64,000 bases of DNA from JARIHC01 sp035546975 (GTDB lineage: Bacteria; Patescibacteriota; Saccharimonadia; Saccharimonadales; UBA4665). Positions 49,370 to 58,497 of this stretch are shown piece by piece. Numbering within the stretch: position 1 is the stretch's first letter; every line of letters begins with the position of its first letter. The notes below the pieces were generated by a model. That model had not been told where the DNA came from. It was given only the letters and a program-made list of their open reading frames with translations, and searched no databases. The stretch covers positions 62,001-126,000 of the forward strand of contig DASZVS010000014.1 in assembly GCA_035546975.1 (NCBI GenBank), in the 5' to 3' direction. The position numbers were made by a program, and so were the translations under genes.

Positions 49370-49810
49370 TTACGCGTCCTCCTCTTCAGTGCCCTTTTTG
49401 CGGCGGAGGCCACCAAGACGCGGCTTCTTAGACTCTTTGTCCGATTGCTTGGCCGCAGCTTTATCGAATTGCTCTTGCAGCTTCTGTTCTTTCTGCTCCT
49501 CTTCTTCGACGGCAGCAAAAAACGGCAGGCTATGGCCTTCAGCAAGCGTAACGTAAGCTTTCTTGATGTCAGAGCGCTGGCCTTCAGCATTTTTCATGCG
49601 CTTGCCAGTAATACTGATGATGCGTTTCCGCTTACCCTTGATGGTTGCCACATTTACCTTAGCGACTTTAACTTCGAACTGGGCCTCGATAGCGCGCGCT
49701 ACCATATGCTTGTTGGCGTTTTTTGGCACGTCAACGACATAAACACGGCTTTCGGAAAGACCATAGGTCTTTTCGCTCAGGCGGGGGCGCAAAATAATCG
49801 ACTTGCTCAT
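49370..49810 (-). CDS. rplW: 50S ribosomal protein uL23 with C-terminal tail
   Basis: 146 aa. The core is residues 1-100 (LRPRLSEKTYGLSESRVYVV, KHMVARAIEAQFEVKVAKVN). About 45 extra charged residues follow (Gln/Glu/Lys, then RRKKGTEEEDA). L23 is the docking site for SRP and trigger factor, so a tail here sits at the tunnel exit. Confidence 0.95.
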   Translation of the reverse strand: MSKSIILRPRLSEKTYGLSESRVYVVDVPKNANKHMVARAIEAQFEVKVAKVNVATIKGKRKRIISITGKRMKNAEGQRSDIKKAYVTLAEGHSLPFFAAVEEEEQKEQKLQEQFDKAAAKQSDKESKKPRLGGLRRKKGTEEEDA

Positions 49811-50481
49811 TATTTAGCCTCCTCGCTTGGGCGGGCTGCCCGCTTGGGCGGCATACTGAGCCACTCAGTTGTAACCTTGAGGGCCGGTTGCGTAAATACA
49901 ATGCTGTCGGCATTCAATACATCGTATACATTCACATATGCGGCAGCAGTGACTTTTACGTTTGGCAAGTTGCGCGTAGCTTGTTCGAGTTCGGCGGTTT
50001 TCTTGTCTACTACAATCAGAATATTGCGGGTAGCGCCGATTTTGGCTAGCAATTTTACCATTTCCGCGGTTTTGCCGTCTTTAGAAACAACATCTTCTAT
50101 GACAATAACTTTGCTCTCGGTGTTAGCTAGGCTGAGGGCCTGGCGGATAGCTTGGCGCTTTGCCTTCGTGTTGAGCTGCTTGCTGTAATTTTCCTGGCCG
50201 GTCGGACCGAAAACGATACCGCCGCCCCGCCAGATAGGATTATAACGAGAGCCGAAGCGTGCGCGACCGGTGCCCTTTTGGCGCCACGGCTTAATGGTAC
50301 TTCCGCGGACTTCGCCGCGGGTCTTAGACTGGGCGAGGTTGCGCCGGCCATTAGCCAGATACGCATCATAAGCAGCCTTTAAAAGGTCGTGATTCTTAGC
50401 TTCAATGCCGAAAACAGCCTTATCAAGCTTGGCAGGTGTCGTAGCTTTGGTGCCGGCCTTGGTATACGTAGCAACCGCCAT
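49810..50481 (-). CDS. rplD: 50S ribosomal protein uL4
   Basis: 223 aa. The extended loop QSKTRGEVRGSTIKPWRQKG with GTGRARFGSRYNPIWRGGG reaches into the exit tunnel. In enterobacteria L4 represses the S10 operon. Confidence 0.97.
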   Translation of the reverse strand: MAVATYTKAGTKATTPAKLDKAVFGIEAKNHDLLKAAYDAYLANGRRNLAQSKTRGEVRGSTIKPWRQKGTGRARFGSRYNPIWRGGGIVFGPTGQENYSKQLNTKAKRQAIRQALSLANTESKVIVIEDVVSKDGKTAEMVKLLAKIGATRNILIVVDKKTAELEQATRNLPNVKVTAAAYVNVYDVLNADSIVFTQPALKVTTEWLSMPPKRAARPSEEAK

Positions 50482-51113
50482 TACTTCTTACCTCCAGCTG
50501 AAGGCATTTCTTTAACAATGACGACGCTCTTCTTCGGGCCTGGAACCGCACCGGTTACGCCGATGACATTCTGTTCAGTATCGACAAGCGCGATTTTGAG
50601 GTTTTTCGTAGTAACTTGCGTGTGTCCGAGCTGCCCGGCCATTTTCTTACCCTTAAAGATGCGCTGAGGGTACATGGAGCCGATAGAGCCGACTTTGCGG
50701 GTATTGCCTTTGGCGCCGTGCGTGGCGCGTTGGCGGTGGAAATTGTGGCGTTTAATGGTACCGGCCCAACCTTTGCCTTTGTTGGTACCAGTTACCTGCA
50801 CGGTATCACCAACACTAAAAACGTCGGCGCTGATTTTGCTGCCGACGCTTAAGTCTTCCGGGATTTCGGTAATGCGGAATTCACGAATGAGCTTCGGCAT
50901 CACTTTGGCATTCTTCACATGGCCGGCTACACTCTTACTAACTTTCTTAGCGGTCTCTGCACCGACTTGTACGGCCGTATAGCCGTCTTTTTCGTCTGTC
51001 TTATGATGAAGGACCGTTTGGTCACCGACTGAAAGCAACGTAATAGCCTGCACCGCACCATCTTCATTTATGGTGGATGTCATGCCGACTTTCCGCGTAA
51101 TAAGTGCTTTCAC
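50481..51113 (-). CDS. rplC: 50S ribosomal protein uL3
   Basis: 210 aa with a GTG start at 51113, AAAGG about 7 nt upstream. KALITRKVGMTSTINEDGAV at the start and GSIGSMYPQRIFKGKKMAGQ near the peptidyl-transferase loop identify L3. It has its own promoter and a leader of about 140 nt, instead of following rpsJ directly. Confidence 0.97.
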   Translation of the reverse strand: MKALITRKVGMTSTINEDGAVQAITLLSVGDQTVLHHKTDEKDGYTAVQVGAETAKKVSKSVAGHVKNAKVMPKLIREFRITEIPEDLSVGSKISADVFSVGDTVQVTGTNKGKGWAGTIKRHNFHRQRATHGAKGNTRKVGSIGSMYPQRIFKGKKMAGQLGHTQVTTKNLKIALVDTEQNVIGVTGAVPGPKKSVVIVKEMPSAGGKK

Positions 51114-51174
51114 TTAAACCCTTTCTTATGGTCCTTCTTATATAGTTCCGGTACTGCGAGTAGACATAAAAATG

Positions 51175-51231
51175 CTTGGTTGTGAGTGGTTTCTACCCCT
51201 GTTATTGGCAGACCTGCTGGCACGAACCAAG
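51175..51231 (-). promoter_or_regulatory. Folded 5' leader of rplC
   Basis: On the minus strand CTTGGTT (51231-51225) pairs with AACCAAG (51181-51175) and closes a 43-nt loop that includes GCAG-GT-CTGC. It may regulate the rplC-D-W-B block. Weak evidence. Confidence 0.35.
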
Positions 51232-51257
51232 TAGTGTCTTTTCGAGATACTGCTACC

Positions 51258-51287
51258 AGAGTATCACGAATTCCTTACCCCTGTCAA
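51258..51287 (-). promoter_or_regulatory. rplC promoter
   Basis: Perfect TTGACA (51282-51287), an 18-nt spacer and an extended -10 TGA-TACTCT (51258-51263) on the minus strand. Confidence 0.55.
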
Positions 51288-51311
51288 TGTGTTGCAAATT
51301 CTACAAAGAAT

Positions 51312-51872
51312 TTATCTAACGCCGGCTGGCTGGCCCGTAAATTCGTAGGTTACCGGCTGGCCAGCGCTAGGGTCTAGCGGAGTCAACTCAAGGTAAGTAA
51401 CCTGTTGGATCAAGCGGCCCGGATGAAAGGCACGATACCCGCGCTGGACAACGCTATCTGTAAAAGCATCTGTGCCCTCATGCACAGTTACGGCGTCGGT
51501 ATTTGGGTGCATATGATCTGCATCTTTGCCAATGAGCTCCTGCGTCTGCCAAACTACGTCCGCGACACCGTCGCAGGCTTCGGATGAACCGGTACTGCTT
51601 ACGCGTTCTTTGACAAATAAATTGCTGATACGTTTTTTAGTGACATATTTCATAAAACCGCCACCATATGAGTAATATGCATTGTATTCGCAATCCTGAA
51701 AGAGTTGTTGCGGCGTTTCCGGTGGAGTTACCGAATCATCCGCGCGAGCGGCTGCCGCCTCTCCGGCGCCGGTAATTGCCAACATACCAGTTAAGACTAC
51801 GGCACCGGTTGCAAGTTTACGCTTACCAGTTTCAACTGCCTTTGAGAATCTGCTCTTTTCCACTGTGCTCAT
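51312..51872 (-). CDS. Secreted or lipid-free exported hypothetical protein
   Basis: 186 aa. A basic N-terminus and a hydrophobic helix (LATGAVVLTGMLAITGAG, about 20-37) are followed by AAAARADDS, a likely signal-peptidase I site. The mature part has two Cys residues that could form a disulfide and no known domain. It sits between rplC and the NUDIX gene in an interrupted S10 operon. The ends ETP-rich and YEFTGQP give no function. Confidence 0.65.
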   Translation of the reverse strand: MSTVEKSRFSKAVETGKRKLATGAVVLTGMLAITGAGEAAAARADDSVTPPETPQQLFQDCEYNAYYSYGGGFMKYVTKKRISNLFVKERVSSTGSSEACDGVADVVWQTQELIGKDADHMHPNTDAVTVHEGTDAFTDSVVQRGYRAFHPGRLIQQVTYLELTPLDPSAGQPVTYEFTGQPAGVR

Positions 51873-51957
51873 ACCATTCTCCTATCCTTAAAGATTTCCT
51901 CGCTTTTCATGTAAAACATTACCATAGTTATCATGAATTGTAAAGTTTATTGCGCGG

Positions 51958-52422
51958 CTATTTTACTACGCCGGCAGCGAGCGCCGATTCGAAACTTTTC
52001 CAGAATTGGGAATGCAGAGGCGATGGCAACGTTTTGCTAGTAAACCAGCCAACTTCGGCTATTTTGTGCGGCTCGCCAATAGTAACCTGCTTAGGATTGA
52101 CTTTTACGGCGTGAAAAAGCCAGACCCAATGCGTCGGGTTGCCTTCAGGTGTCTCTCGGTGTGCTTCGCCCGCTTTCAAGAACGTGATCTCAAGCGGCTC
52201 GACGCCAAGCTCTTCCTTGAGCTCCCGGCGTATGGTTTCCTCTATGGTTTGGCCGAACTCCATGGCGCCAGCGCAAAAATCCCAACGTCCACGCTCGTCC
52301 CGGGCTTTCGGGCCACGCTTTTGGAGCAAAAACTGCCCATTTCCGTCATGCAATAGCGAAGGTACCGAAATACCGATGAAATTTATGCCGCGGCGGCCGC
52401 TTGAATCATCAGACGCGCTCAT
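51958..52422 (-). CDS. NUDIX hydrolase
   Basis: 154 aa. The NUDIX box has GAMEFGQTIEETIRRELKEE followed by LG (G at about 53, E59, R67-E68, E71-E72). No zinc ribbon. The substrate is not clear; GAMEFGQT and the C-terminal layout fit ADP-ribose or dNTP-pool enzymes. Its ATG overlaps the stop of the upstream 110-aa gene by 4 nt. Confidence 0.88.
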   Translation of the reverse strand: MSASDDSSGRRGINFIGISVPSLLHDGNGQFLLQKRGPKARDERGRWDFCAGAMEFGQTIEETIRRELKEELGVEPLEITFLKAGEAHRETPEGNPTHWVWLFHAVKVNPKQVTIGEPHKIAEVGWFTSKTLPSPLHSQFWKSFESALAAGVVK

Positions 52423-52751
52423 ACGCCTACGGCTTCATAGGTATACGGCTGCATCGTAAGTGCCGAGGGTACCGCAATCGGCTCCAGCATGATGCCGCCG
52501 ATTCCAGGACCAATGACATCTTTTATATAGTCTATGACATCAGTATCGCCATTGGCGCCCCAAGCGGCGCGGTCATATATATAGACTTGGCTGCCTTCGG
52601 ACAAGGTGCGAGGTTCCTGGCATGAAAATTCATCAAACAGTAAGCGCTCCTGGGTATTCTCTTCAAACGGCTGGGAAGTCGCTACGAGAAAGTAGTGATC
52701 CGTCGTTCGGACGCAAACGTGAGGGTATTCGTGAGTCCCGGGCTTTAACAT
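52419..52751 (-). CDS. Hypothetical protein downstream of rpsJ
   Basis: 110 aa, beta-rich, with two Cys residues (HVCVRTTDHYFLVATSQPF, EFSCQEP). It starts 2 nt after the rpsJ stop and overlaps the NUDIX start, so it is part of the rpsJ transcript. No family recognised. Confidence 0.65.
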   Translation of the reverse strand: MLKPGTHEYPHVCVRTTDHYFLVATSQPFEENTQERLLFDEFSCQEPRTLSEGSQVYIYDRAAWGANGDTDVIDYIKDVIGPGIGGIMLEPIAVPSALTMQPYTYEAVGV

Positions 52752-52753
52752 GG

Positions 52754-53107
52754 TTACATCTTAATTTCGACGTCGCAACCGGCCGGAAGGCTCAGATTCA
52801 TCAGGCTGTCGATAGTCTTTGGCGTCGGCTCAAATACATCAATGAGGCGCTTGTGTACGCGCATCTCGAATTGTTCGCGGCCTTTTTTATAGACGTGCGG
52901 GCTTTTAACTACTGTAAAAGTGCTCTTGCGAGTCGGCAATGGAATCGGGCCGGCCAAACTTGCACCGGTACGAAGGGCGGTGTCGACGATCTGCTTGGCG
53001 GCCTGATCGATTACCTTGTGATCATAGGCCTTTAAGCGGATACGTATCCGTTGCTTTCCGTCACCGGCGGTGGATTTAGTGTTGTTGGAGGGCTTGGCAT
53101 CTGCCAT
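52754..53107 (-). CDS. rpsJ: 30S ribosomal protein uS10
   Basis: 117 aa. RIRIRLKAYDHKVIDQAAKQ and GPIPLPTRKSTFTVVKSPHV are the S10 core; the first 18 residues are an extra polar tail. AAAGGA precedes ATG 53107. S10 also acts as NusE in antitermination. It is separated from rplC by three unrelated genes. Confidence 0.97.
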   Translation of the reverse strand: MADAKPSNNTKSTAGDGKQRIRIRLKAYDHKVIDQAAKQIVDTALRTGASLAGPIPLPTRKSTFTVVKSPHVYKKGREQFEMRVHKRLIDVFEPTPKTIDSLMNLSLPAGCDVEIKM

Positions 53108-53249
53108 AGGTGGTATTCCTTTCTAACTCTCGTTAGCCTACTGTAACATCCCGTTATTTTTCATACGTGACTTTTAGTCAGCAGAAGTTAAATTATGGAG
53201 CTTATTTTATCAGATAAGTCGAGGTTTTAAAAGAGGACTAAACCCAGCA

Positions 53250-53537
53250 CTACTTTTTATATTCTTGGATGCATCTTTCGATAGCTGCGCAAGTAAAAGC
53301 CGGATCGCCAATATTCTGGCGAAATTCAAGGACACTCATTTTCCAGCCGCCTTCATTTTTAGCCGTAAGCTCGAGAGGCTCTGCCTGGTCTTCAAAGCAG
53401 ACAATGGCGGTTCCTTGAGGTATTGCCGGGTGTCCTTCCCAATAAAACCTTCCAAATCCTACCTCCGCTTCATAAAAATCAACGCCTTGGTAGCGATCTC
53501 TGACATAGGGGTGCGATACCAATATATTTCTGCTCAT
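53250..53537 (-). CDS. Hypothetical protein
   Basis: 95 aa, soluble. RNILVSHPYVRDRYQGVDFY at the start; two Cys near the end (TCAAIERC). No family recognised. It follows the 108-aa gene by 8 nt, so the two form a small operon. Confidence 0.6.
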   Translation of the reverse strand: MSRNILVSHPYVRDRYQGVDFYEAEVGFGRFYWEGHPAIPQGTAIVCFEDQAEPLELTAKNEGGWKMSVLEFRQNIGDPAFTCAAIERCIQEYKK

Positions 53538-53545
53538 CTTCGGCC

Positions 53546-53872
53546 TTATTTCGATTCGGCGCCCGTTGGCAATCTGCCAAGGTAAATATTAAGCTGCCAG
53601 CGGGCTGGTTCTTTCCCGCTTATTCCCAAAGGTTCCTCGCACTTTCTATCGGTCTCCAGCGCCACGCCGGCAAGCTGGCCTACCGGCGTAACCCGAAATA
53701 CAGTTTCGCACCGTTCACAGGTTACGAGCTGGTCGCCGTTTTGTTGGGTTGCCGCAGCAAGCGCGTCGACGACCTTGCGGCCGGCTTCCTCGGCCTGGTC
53801 TTCCCAGCGGCCATTGGAAATCATAATATTTTGGAGAAAACAGTCACCAACTACCTCGTTATTCTGACTCAT
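53546..53872 (-). CDS. Hypothetical protein with partial zinc-finger pattern
   Basis: 108 aa. CERCETVFRV (about 52-61) and a further Cys near 79 hint at a metal site, but a full set of four ligands is not clear. TATAGT ends 6 nt before ATG 53872 and there is no SD, so the two-gene unit is probably leaderless. Function unknown. Confidence 0.6.
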   Translation of the reverse strand: MSQNNEVVGDCFLQNIMISNGRWEDQAEEAGRKVVDALAAATQQNGDQLVTCERCETVFRVTPVGQLAGVALETDRKCEEPLGISGKEPARWQLNIYLGRLPTGAESK

Positions 53873-53961
53873 ATAAATACTATAAAATACCTTGCGTAAA
53901 AATTAAAATAGCTGGCATACATTATGCTGCCAGCCGAAAATTGCATGCTCAATATAGATGG

Positions 53962-53967
53962 TACACT
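53962..53967 (+). promoter_or_regulatory. Extended -10 of the membrane-protein gene
   Basis: TGG-TACACT on the plus strand ends 7 nt before ATG 53975; no SD. Confidence 0.4.
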
Positions 53968-53974
53968 AATGCTT

Positions 53975-54568
53975 ATGACGGACATGCTTACTCACGGTAT
54001 TACACCGCCGGAGCCACCCACAAATTCTGTAACTCCCCCTGAAACTCCCTCTGTCAGAACCAGAAGCATGAATCTCCTGCCTATCGTCCTTGCCATAAAT
54101 GCCGTAGCGGCTCTCGCAGGCGCCATTATTGCTTACCCCACCTCGCCGGCAAGCTGGTTGAACAGTCTACTGTACATATTCTTCTTCACAGCAGTATTCG
54201 GTGCGATGCCGTACGCACTAACAATGCTCGTTATTCAGCTCATAGCTAAGAAGCGGCAAGTAAAAACATCGGCCCGTGGGATTGCCTTACCAATATTACT
54301 CTACGCGCCAGTGCTAGGTTTTACGGGCTATATAATGAGCTACGCATTTTACATGGCTGACCACCAAGAGTCAGGGTCAGAGTTTATGCCCCTTATATTG
54401 TTATATATCGGAGTGATGGGCTTTTGGGTGATACCGCTTCTCAGCTTTATCGTTAATCTGGTTTTGATTTTTCGCCAAAAGAAAATCGCGCCAGCAACGC
54501 CGGCCCAACCTCCCGTAAACACAGCGCCACCAGCTCCTCCACCGCCGCCGGCTCCAACTGTTATATAA
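53975..54568 (+). CDS. Hypothetical membrane protein with Pro-rich ends
   Basis: 197 aa from ATG 53975, chosen because the -10 box TACACT is 7 nt upstream; the frame opens 17 codons earlier. A Pro/Thr-rich N-terminus (TPPEPPTNSVTPPETP) is followed by four membrane helices and a C-terminal Pro/Ala-rich tail. No family recognised. A terminator follows. Confidence 0.65.
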   Translation: MTDMLTHGITPPEPPTNSVTPPETPSVRTRSMNLLPIVLAINAVAALAGAIIAYPTSPASWLNSLLYIFFFTAVFGAMPYALTMLVIQLIAKKRQVKTSARGIALPILLYAPVLGFTGYIMSYAFYMADHQESGSEFMPLILLYIGVMGFWVIPLLSFIVNLVLIFRQKKIAPATPAQPPVNTAPPAPPPPPAPTVI

Positions 54569-54589
54569 ACAACCGTCCATTTACCAAAA

Positions 54590-54613
54590 AGAGCCCCGAT
54601 GCGGGGCTCTTTT
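54590..54613. terminator. Bidirectional Rho-independent terminator
   Basis: AAAAAGAGCCCC-GATGC-GGGGCTCTTTT. U-tracts follow the stem on both strands, so it serves both the membrane-protein gene (plus) and tuf (minus). Confidence 0.9.
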
Positions 54614-54635
54614 GCGGTCGACCACTAAGTAATTT

Positions 54636-55820
54636 TTACTTATTGATCTTGGTAACAACGCCTGCACCGACGGTGCGGCCACCTTCGCGAATAGCGAAGC
54701 GCAGGCCTTGCTCCATAGCGATCGGCTGGAGCAGCTTAACCTTGAAGGTGATGGTATCGCCAGGCATAACCATTTCTTTGTCGGCTGGCAGTTCAACCTC
54801 ACCAGTAACATCGGTGGTGCGGAAATAGAACTGCGGCTTGTAGCCCTTAAAGAACGGTGTATGACGGCCGCCTTCTTCCTTGGTCAGGATGTAGACTTCA
54901 GCATCGAACTCAGTGTGCGGGGTAATGGTTCCGGGCTTAGCCAATACCTGGCCGCGCTCGATGTCATCGCGCTCAATACCGCGCAGCAAGATACCGACAT
55001 TGTCGCCGGCCTGGCCCTGGTCGAGGTTTTTCTTGAACATCTCGACGCCGGTTACGGTGCTCTTGGTGGTGTCTTTGAGGCCGACAATTTCGACTTCTTC
55101 GTTTACCTTGATGATGCCCTGCTCAATACGGCCGGTAGCAACGGTACCGCGGCCTTTAATTGAGAACACATCTTCGATTGGCATCAGGAAGGGTTTGTCG
55201 AGCTCACGCTTTGGCTCAGGAATGTAGTCATCCATTGCCTTTACGAGATCCATAATGGCATCTTCGTTAGCGGCATCGCCTTCAAGAGCCTTGGTAGCAG
55301 AGCCACGGATGATCGGAGCATCTTTATCGAAGCCGTTCTTTTCAAGCAATTCGCGGACTTCTTCTTCGACGAGGTCAACCAGTTCAGGATCAGCAAGGTC
55401 CATCTTGTTCATGAAGACAATGATGCTTGGAACGCCGACCTGCTTGGCAAGCAGGACGTGCTCGCGGGTCTGCGGCATCGGGCCGTCAGCGGCGGATACG
55501 ACGAGAATAGCACCGTCAACTTGGGCTGCGCCGGTAATCATGTTCTTGACGTAGTCGGCGTGTCCCGGCATGTCAACGTGCGCATAGTGGCGCTTCTCAC
55601 TCTCGTACTCCTGGTGCGAGGTAGCGATAGTAATGCCGCGCTGCTTTTCTTCGGGCGCGTTATCGATTTCATCATATTTAATCGGCTTGTTTACAGCACT
55701 TGGTAATTTCTTGGCCAGTACAGCCGTGATTGCTGCAGTCAAAGTGGTCTTGCCATGGTCAACGTGGCCCATGGTACCTACGTTTACGTGCGGCTTACTG
55801 CGGTCAAAATTTTCTGCCAT
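54636..55820 (-). CDS. tuf: Elongation factor Tu
   Basis: 394 aa. G1 GHVDHGKT (19-26), G2 RGITI, G3 DMPGHADY (here Met before Pro, usual Cys), G4 NKMD, and domains 2 and 3 with GIERDDIERGQVLAKPGTIT. It delivers aminoacyl-tRNA to the ribosome. AAGGAG precedes the ATG. It has its own promoter and terminator, separating it from fusA. Confidence 0.98.
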   Translation of the reverse strand: MAENFDRSKPHVNVGTMGHVDHGKTTLTAAITAVLAKKLPSAVNKPIKYDEIDNAPEEKQRGITIATSHQEYESEKRHYAHVDMPGHADYVKNMITGAAQVDGAILVVSAADGPMPQTREHVLLAKQVGVPSIIVFMNKMDLADPELVDLVEEEVRELLEKNGFDKDAPIIRGSATKALEGDAANEDAIMDLVKAMDDYIPEPKRELDKPFLMPIEDVFSIKGRGTVATGRIEQGIIKVNEEVEIVGLKDTTKSTVTGVEMFKKNLDQGQAGDNVGILLRGIERDDIERGQVLAKPGTITPHTEFDAEVYILTKEEGGRHTPFFKGYKPQFYFRTTDVTGEVELPADKEMVMPGDTITFKVKLLQPIAMEQGLRFAIREGGRTVGAGVVTKINK

Positions 55821-55891
55821 TCGTTAAATTCTCCTTAGGTTAACTGATTTTTGCGCAACCATATAGATAGGCTCACGCAACTTACCGAATA

Positions 55892-55920
55892 ATGGTAACT
55901 AAAATTAAGAAGTTTGTAAA
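55892..55920 (-). promoter_or_regulatory. tuf promoter
   Basis: TTTACA (55915-55920), a 17-nt spacer and TACCAT (55892-55897) on the minus strand, with about 65 nt of leader before ATG 55820. Confidence 0.6.
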
Positions 55921-55959
55921 GAGTTATTACTACAAGCTTCTTTAGAATATTTTTTGGTG

Positions 55960-58053
55960 CTATTTGCCATTTTTGGCAATGATAGCCTCTGCCACGTTCG
56001 GCGGTACGTCCGCGTAGTGGTCGAGCTCCATACTGGAACTGGCGCGGCCTTGGGTAGTGCTGCGCAGGTTGGTCGTGTAGCCGAACATTTCGCCGAGCGG
56101 CACAAAGGCAGTTATTTCCTTCACGCCAGGCGTAAGGTCTTCCATGCTCTCAATGCGCCCGCGCTTGGAGTTCAGGTCACCGATGACGTCGCCCATGAAC
56201 TCTTCGGGGGTTACTACGACGACCTTCATGACTGGCTCGAGTAGTACCGGGCTGGCTTTCTTCACCCCTTCTTGGAGCGCCATTGAACCGGCGATCTTGA
56301 AGGCCATTTCTGAGGAATCGACTTCGTGGTACGAGCCATCGTAAAGCTCCGCCTTGAGATCTACTACCGGATAGCCAGCGATAACACCATTGCTCATAGC
56401 TTCTTTAATGCCTTCTTCAACGGGTTTGATGTACTCGCTTGGTACGACGCCGCCTTTGATGGAATTGACGAACTCAAAACCTTCGCCAGCTTCGTTGTGG
56501 GAAAGGCGTAGCCAAACGTCGCCGTACTGGCCACGGCCGCCGGACTGGCGGATAAACTTGCCCTGGACCTCGACGCCATCTTTACGAATGGTTTCACGGT
56601 AAGCTACTTGCGGTTGGCCGATGTTAGCTTCGACTTTAAATTCGCGCTTCATGCGGTCGACAAGAATCTCGAGGTGAAGCTCGCCCATGCCGCTAATGAT
56701 AGTCTGGCCGGTTTCGTCATTGACATGCACCCGGAAGGTCGGATCTTCTTCGGCCAGGCGCTGCAAAGCAAGACTCATTTTCTCTTGGTCGGACTTTGTC
56801 TTAGGCTCGATAGCGATAGATACCGGCGGTTCAGGGAATGTGATGCTCTCAAGCACAATTGGGTTGTTCTGGTCGCAAAGCGTATTTCCTGTCGTGGTAC
56901 CCTTTAGCCCGACGATAGCGGCAATGTCGCCGGCACCCACTTCCGGAACTTCTTCGCGCTTATCGGCTTGCATGCGAACGATGCGGCCGACGCGCTCCTT
57001 GTCTCCGGTGGAACTGTTCAAAATATAGCTACCAGATTGGAGTTTACCGGAGTAGACGCGGAAGTACGCTAATTTACCGACAAATGGGTCGGTGGCAATC
57101 TTGAAGGCCAGACCGGCAAACGGCTCGGACTCATCGGGTTTGCGCTCAATTTCGTCGCCGGTCTTCGGGTGCGTACCCCAAGTACTGCCGCGATCAAGCG
57201 GGCTTGGCAAGAGGTCGTTCACGGCATCAAGCACCTTCTCAACAATAACGCCGCGGCCGTCGCCGCCAGTAACGGCATAGAATTTACCGGTAAGCACTGC
57301 GGTGCGGATAGCGTGCCTGATTTCTTCTTCGGTCAGGCCCTCTTCGCCAACTTCCAAATACTTTTCTAGCATGGTTTCATCTTCGGCGACTGCATTTTCA
57401 ATCAACAGGCTGCGGTATTTTTTAGCCTTATCCAGCATATCTTCTGGAATCTCGCCCTCGATCAACTCATGATCGGTAAATTCTTTGTAGGTGTAAGCCT
57501 TCATGTTTACCAGGTCGACAACACCGTTGACAGATTGCTCAAAGCCAATCGGCAAATGAATCGGGAAAGCCCGCTTGCTGAGCCGAGCATGAATGGTGTC
57601 TAGCGATTTGTAGAAATCACCGCCAGTTTGGTTGATCTTATTAATGAAGCAGAACCGCGGCACGTTGTACTTATCAGCCTGGCGCCAAACGGTCTCGGAC
57701 TGGCTTTCGACGCCCATTTTGCCGTCAAATACGACAACCGCACCATCAAGCACGCGCAAAGACCGCTCTACCTCAACGGTAAAGTCAATGTGCCCGGGCG
57801 TATCGATAATGTTGATCTGGTGGTCTTTCCAGTAGCAAGTTACGGCTGCAGATACGATGGTGATACCGCGCTCGCGCTCCTGAGCCATCCAGTCGGTAGT
57901 AGTTTCGCCTTCGTGCACAGCGCCGATTTTATGCTTCAAACCGGTGCGGTACAAAATGCCTTCGGTCGTGGTCGTTTTACCGGCATCAATATGCGCAATA
58001 ATACCGATATTCCGGATCATCTTCATTGCTGTTTTCTTAGTTGCTGTTGCCAT
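55960..58053 (-). CDS. fusA: Elongation factor G
   Basis: 697 aa from ATG 58053 (AAAGGAA upstream). G1 AHIDAGKT, G2 RGITIVSA, G3 DTPGHIDF, G4 NKINQTG, and domains II-V with GRGQYGDVWLRL-type segment. It drives translocation. Note NKINQ in G4 in place of NKMD; the Asp is replaced by Asn, which is unusual for the guanine-specificity motif. Confidence 0.97.
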   Translation of the reverse strand: MATATKKTAMKMIRNIGIIAHIDAGKTTTTEGILYRTGLKHKIGAVHEGETTTDWMAQERERGITIVSAAVTCYWKDHQINIIDTPGHIDFTVEVERSLRVLDGAVVVFDGKMGVESQSETVWRQADKYNVPRFCFINKINQTGGDFYKSLDTIHARLSKRAFPIHLPIGFEQSVNGVVDLVNMKAYTYKEFTDHELIEGEIPEDMLDKAKKYRSLLIENAVAEDETMLEKYLEVGEEGLTEEEIRHAIRTAVLTGKFYAVTGGDGRGVIVEKVLDAVNDLLPSPLDRGSTWGTHPKTGDEIERKPDESEPFAGLAFKIATDPFVGKLAYFRVYSGKLQSGSYILNSSTGDKERVGRIVRMQADKREEVPEVGAGDIAAIVGLKGTTTGNTLCDQNNPIVLESITFPEPPVSIAIEPKTKSDQEKMSLALQRLAEEDPTFRVHVNDETGQTIISGMGELHLEILVDRMKREFKVEANIGQPQVAYRETIRKDGVEVQGKFIRQSGGRGQYGDVWLRLSHNEAGEGFEFVNSIKGGVVPSEYIKPVEEGIKEAMSNGVIAGYPVVDLKAELYDGSYHEVDSSEMAFKIAGSMALQEGVKKASPVLLEPVMKVVVVTPEEFMGDVIGDLNSKRGRIESMEDLTPGVKEITAFVPLGEMFGYTTNLRSTTQGRASSSMELDHYADVPPNVAEAIIAKNGK

Positions 58054-58101
58054 CAAGTTCCTTTCTTTCCTGTACTACTTCTATCCTAATTACTACTTAT
58101 T

Positions 58102-58497
58102 CTACCGACACCGGCTGCCTTGTCCAAAATACTCGGTAAGTTTTCTGGGGCTGGAATAATCAACATGGTGCAAAGCCGCCGGGCATTCCGCCTTCGGCTG
58201 CTTAAGTCCCACCCTAGCTAATATCCGTCCTACTAGGGAGGACGGGGTAACTATGGTAGCCCCTTCGCAGCCACGGATCGTGGCCATGAGGCGTTTATAC
58301 GGGTCGCTTTCCTCATCAACTTTAACAAGCGCACCGGCACTCTCACAAGCCCTCTCCGATACCACCGGTTTAAAAACCATGTGGCCATCGCTATAAAAAT
58401 CGATTTTTCGGTCGTCAGCCAAGGGAATGGTACGCGGGTCCTGGTCGATAACCAGTGGGCACGGGTGGTTAAAAACTTCGACCTGCCTAGCGGGCAT
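58102..58497 (-). CDS. Hypothetical protein
   Basis: 131 aa, four to five Cys residues, no family recognised. Its start overlaps the upstream 115-aa gene by 11 nt, so the two are coupled. It lies between rpsG and fusA, where no gene is usual. Confidence 0.6.
   Translation of the reverse strand: MPARQVEVFNHPCPLVIDQDPRTIPLADDRKIDFYSDGHMVFKPVVSERACESAGALVKVDEESDPYKRLMATIRGCEGATIVTPSSLVGRILARVGLKQPKAECPAALHHVDYSSPRKLTEYFGQGSRCR

Noticed and set aside
49133..50188. Long plus-strand open frames opposite rplB, rplW and rplD (also opposite rpoC and dnaX)
   Set aside because: They mirror the conserved minus-strand genes, have no start signals, and their composition follows from the codon bias of the real genes.
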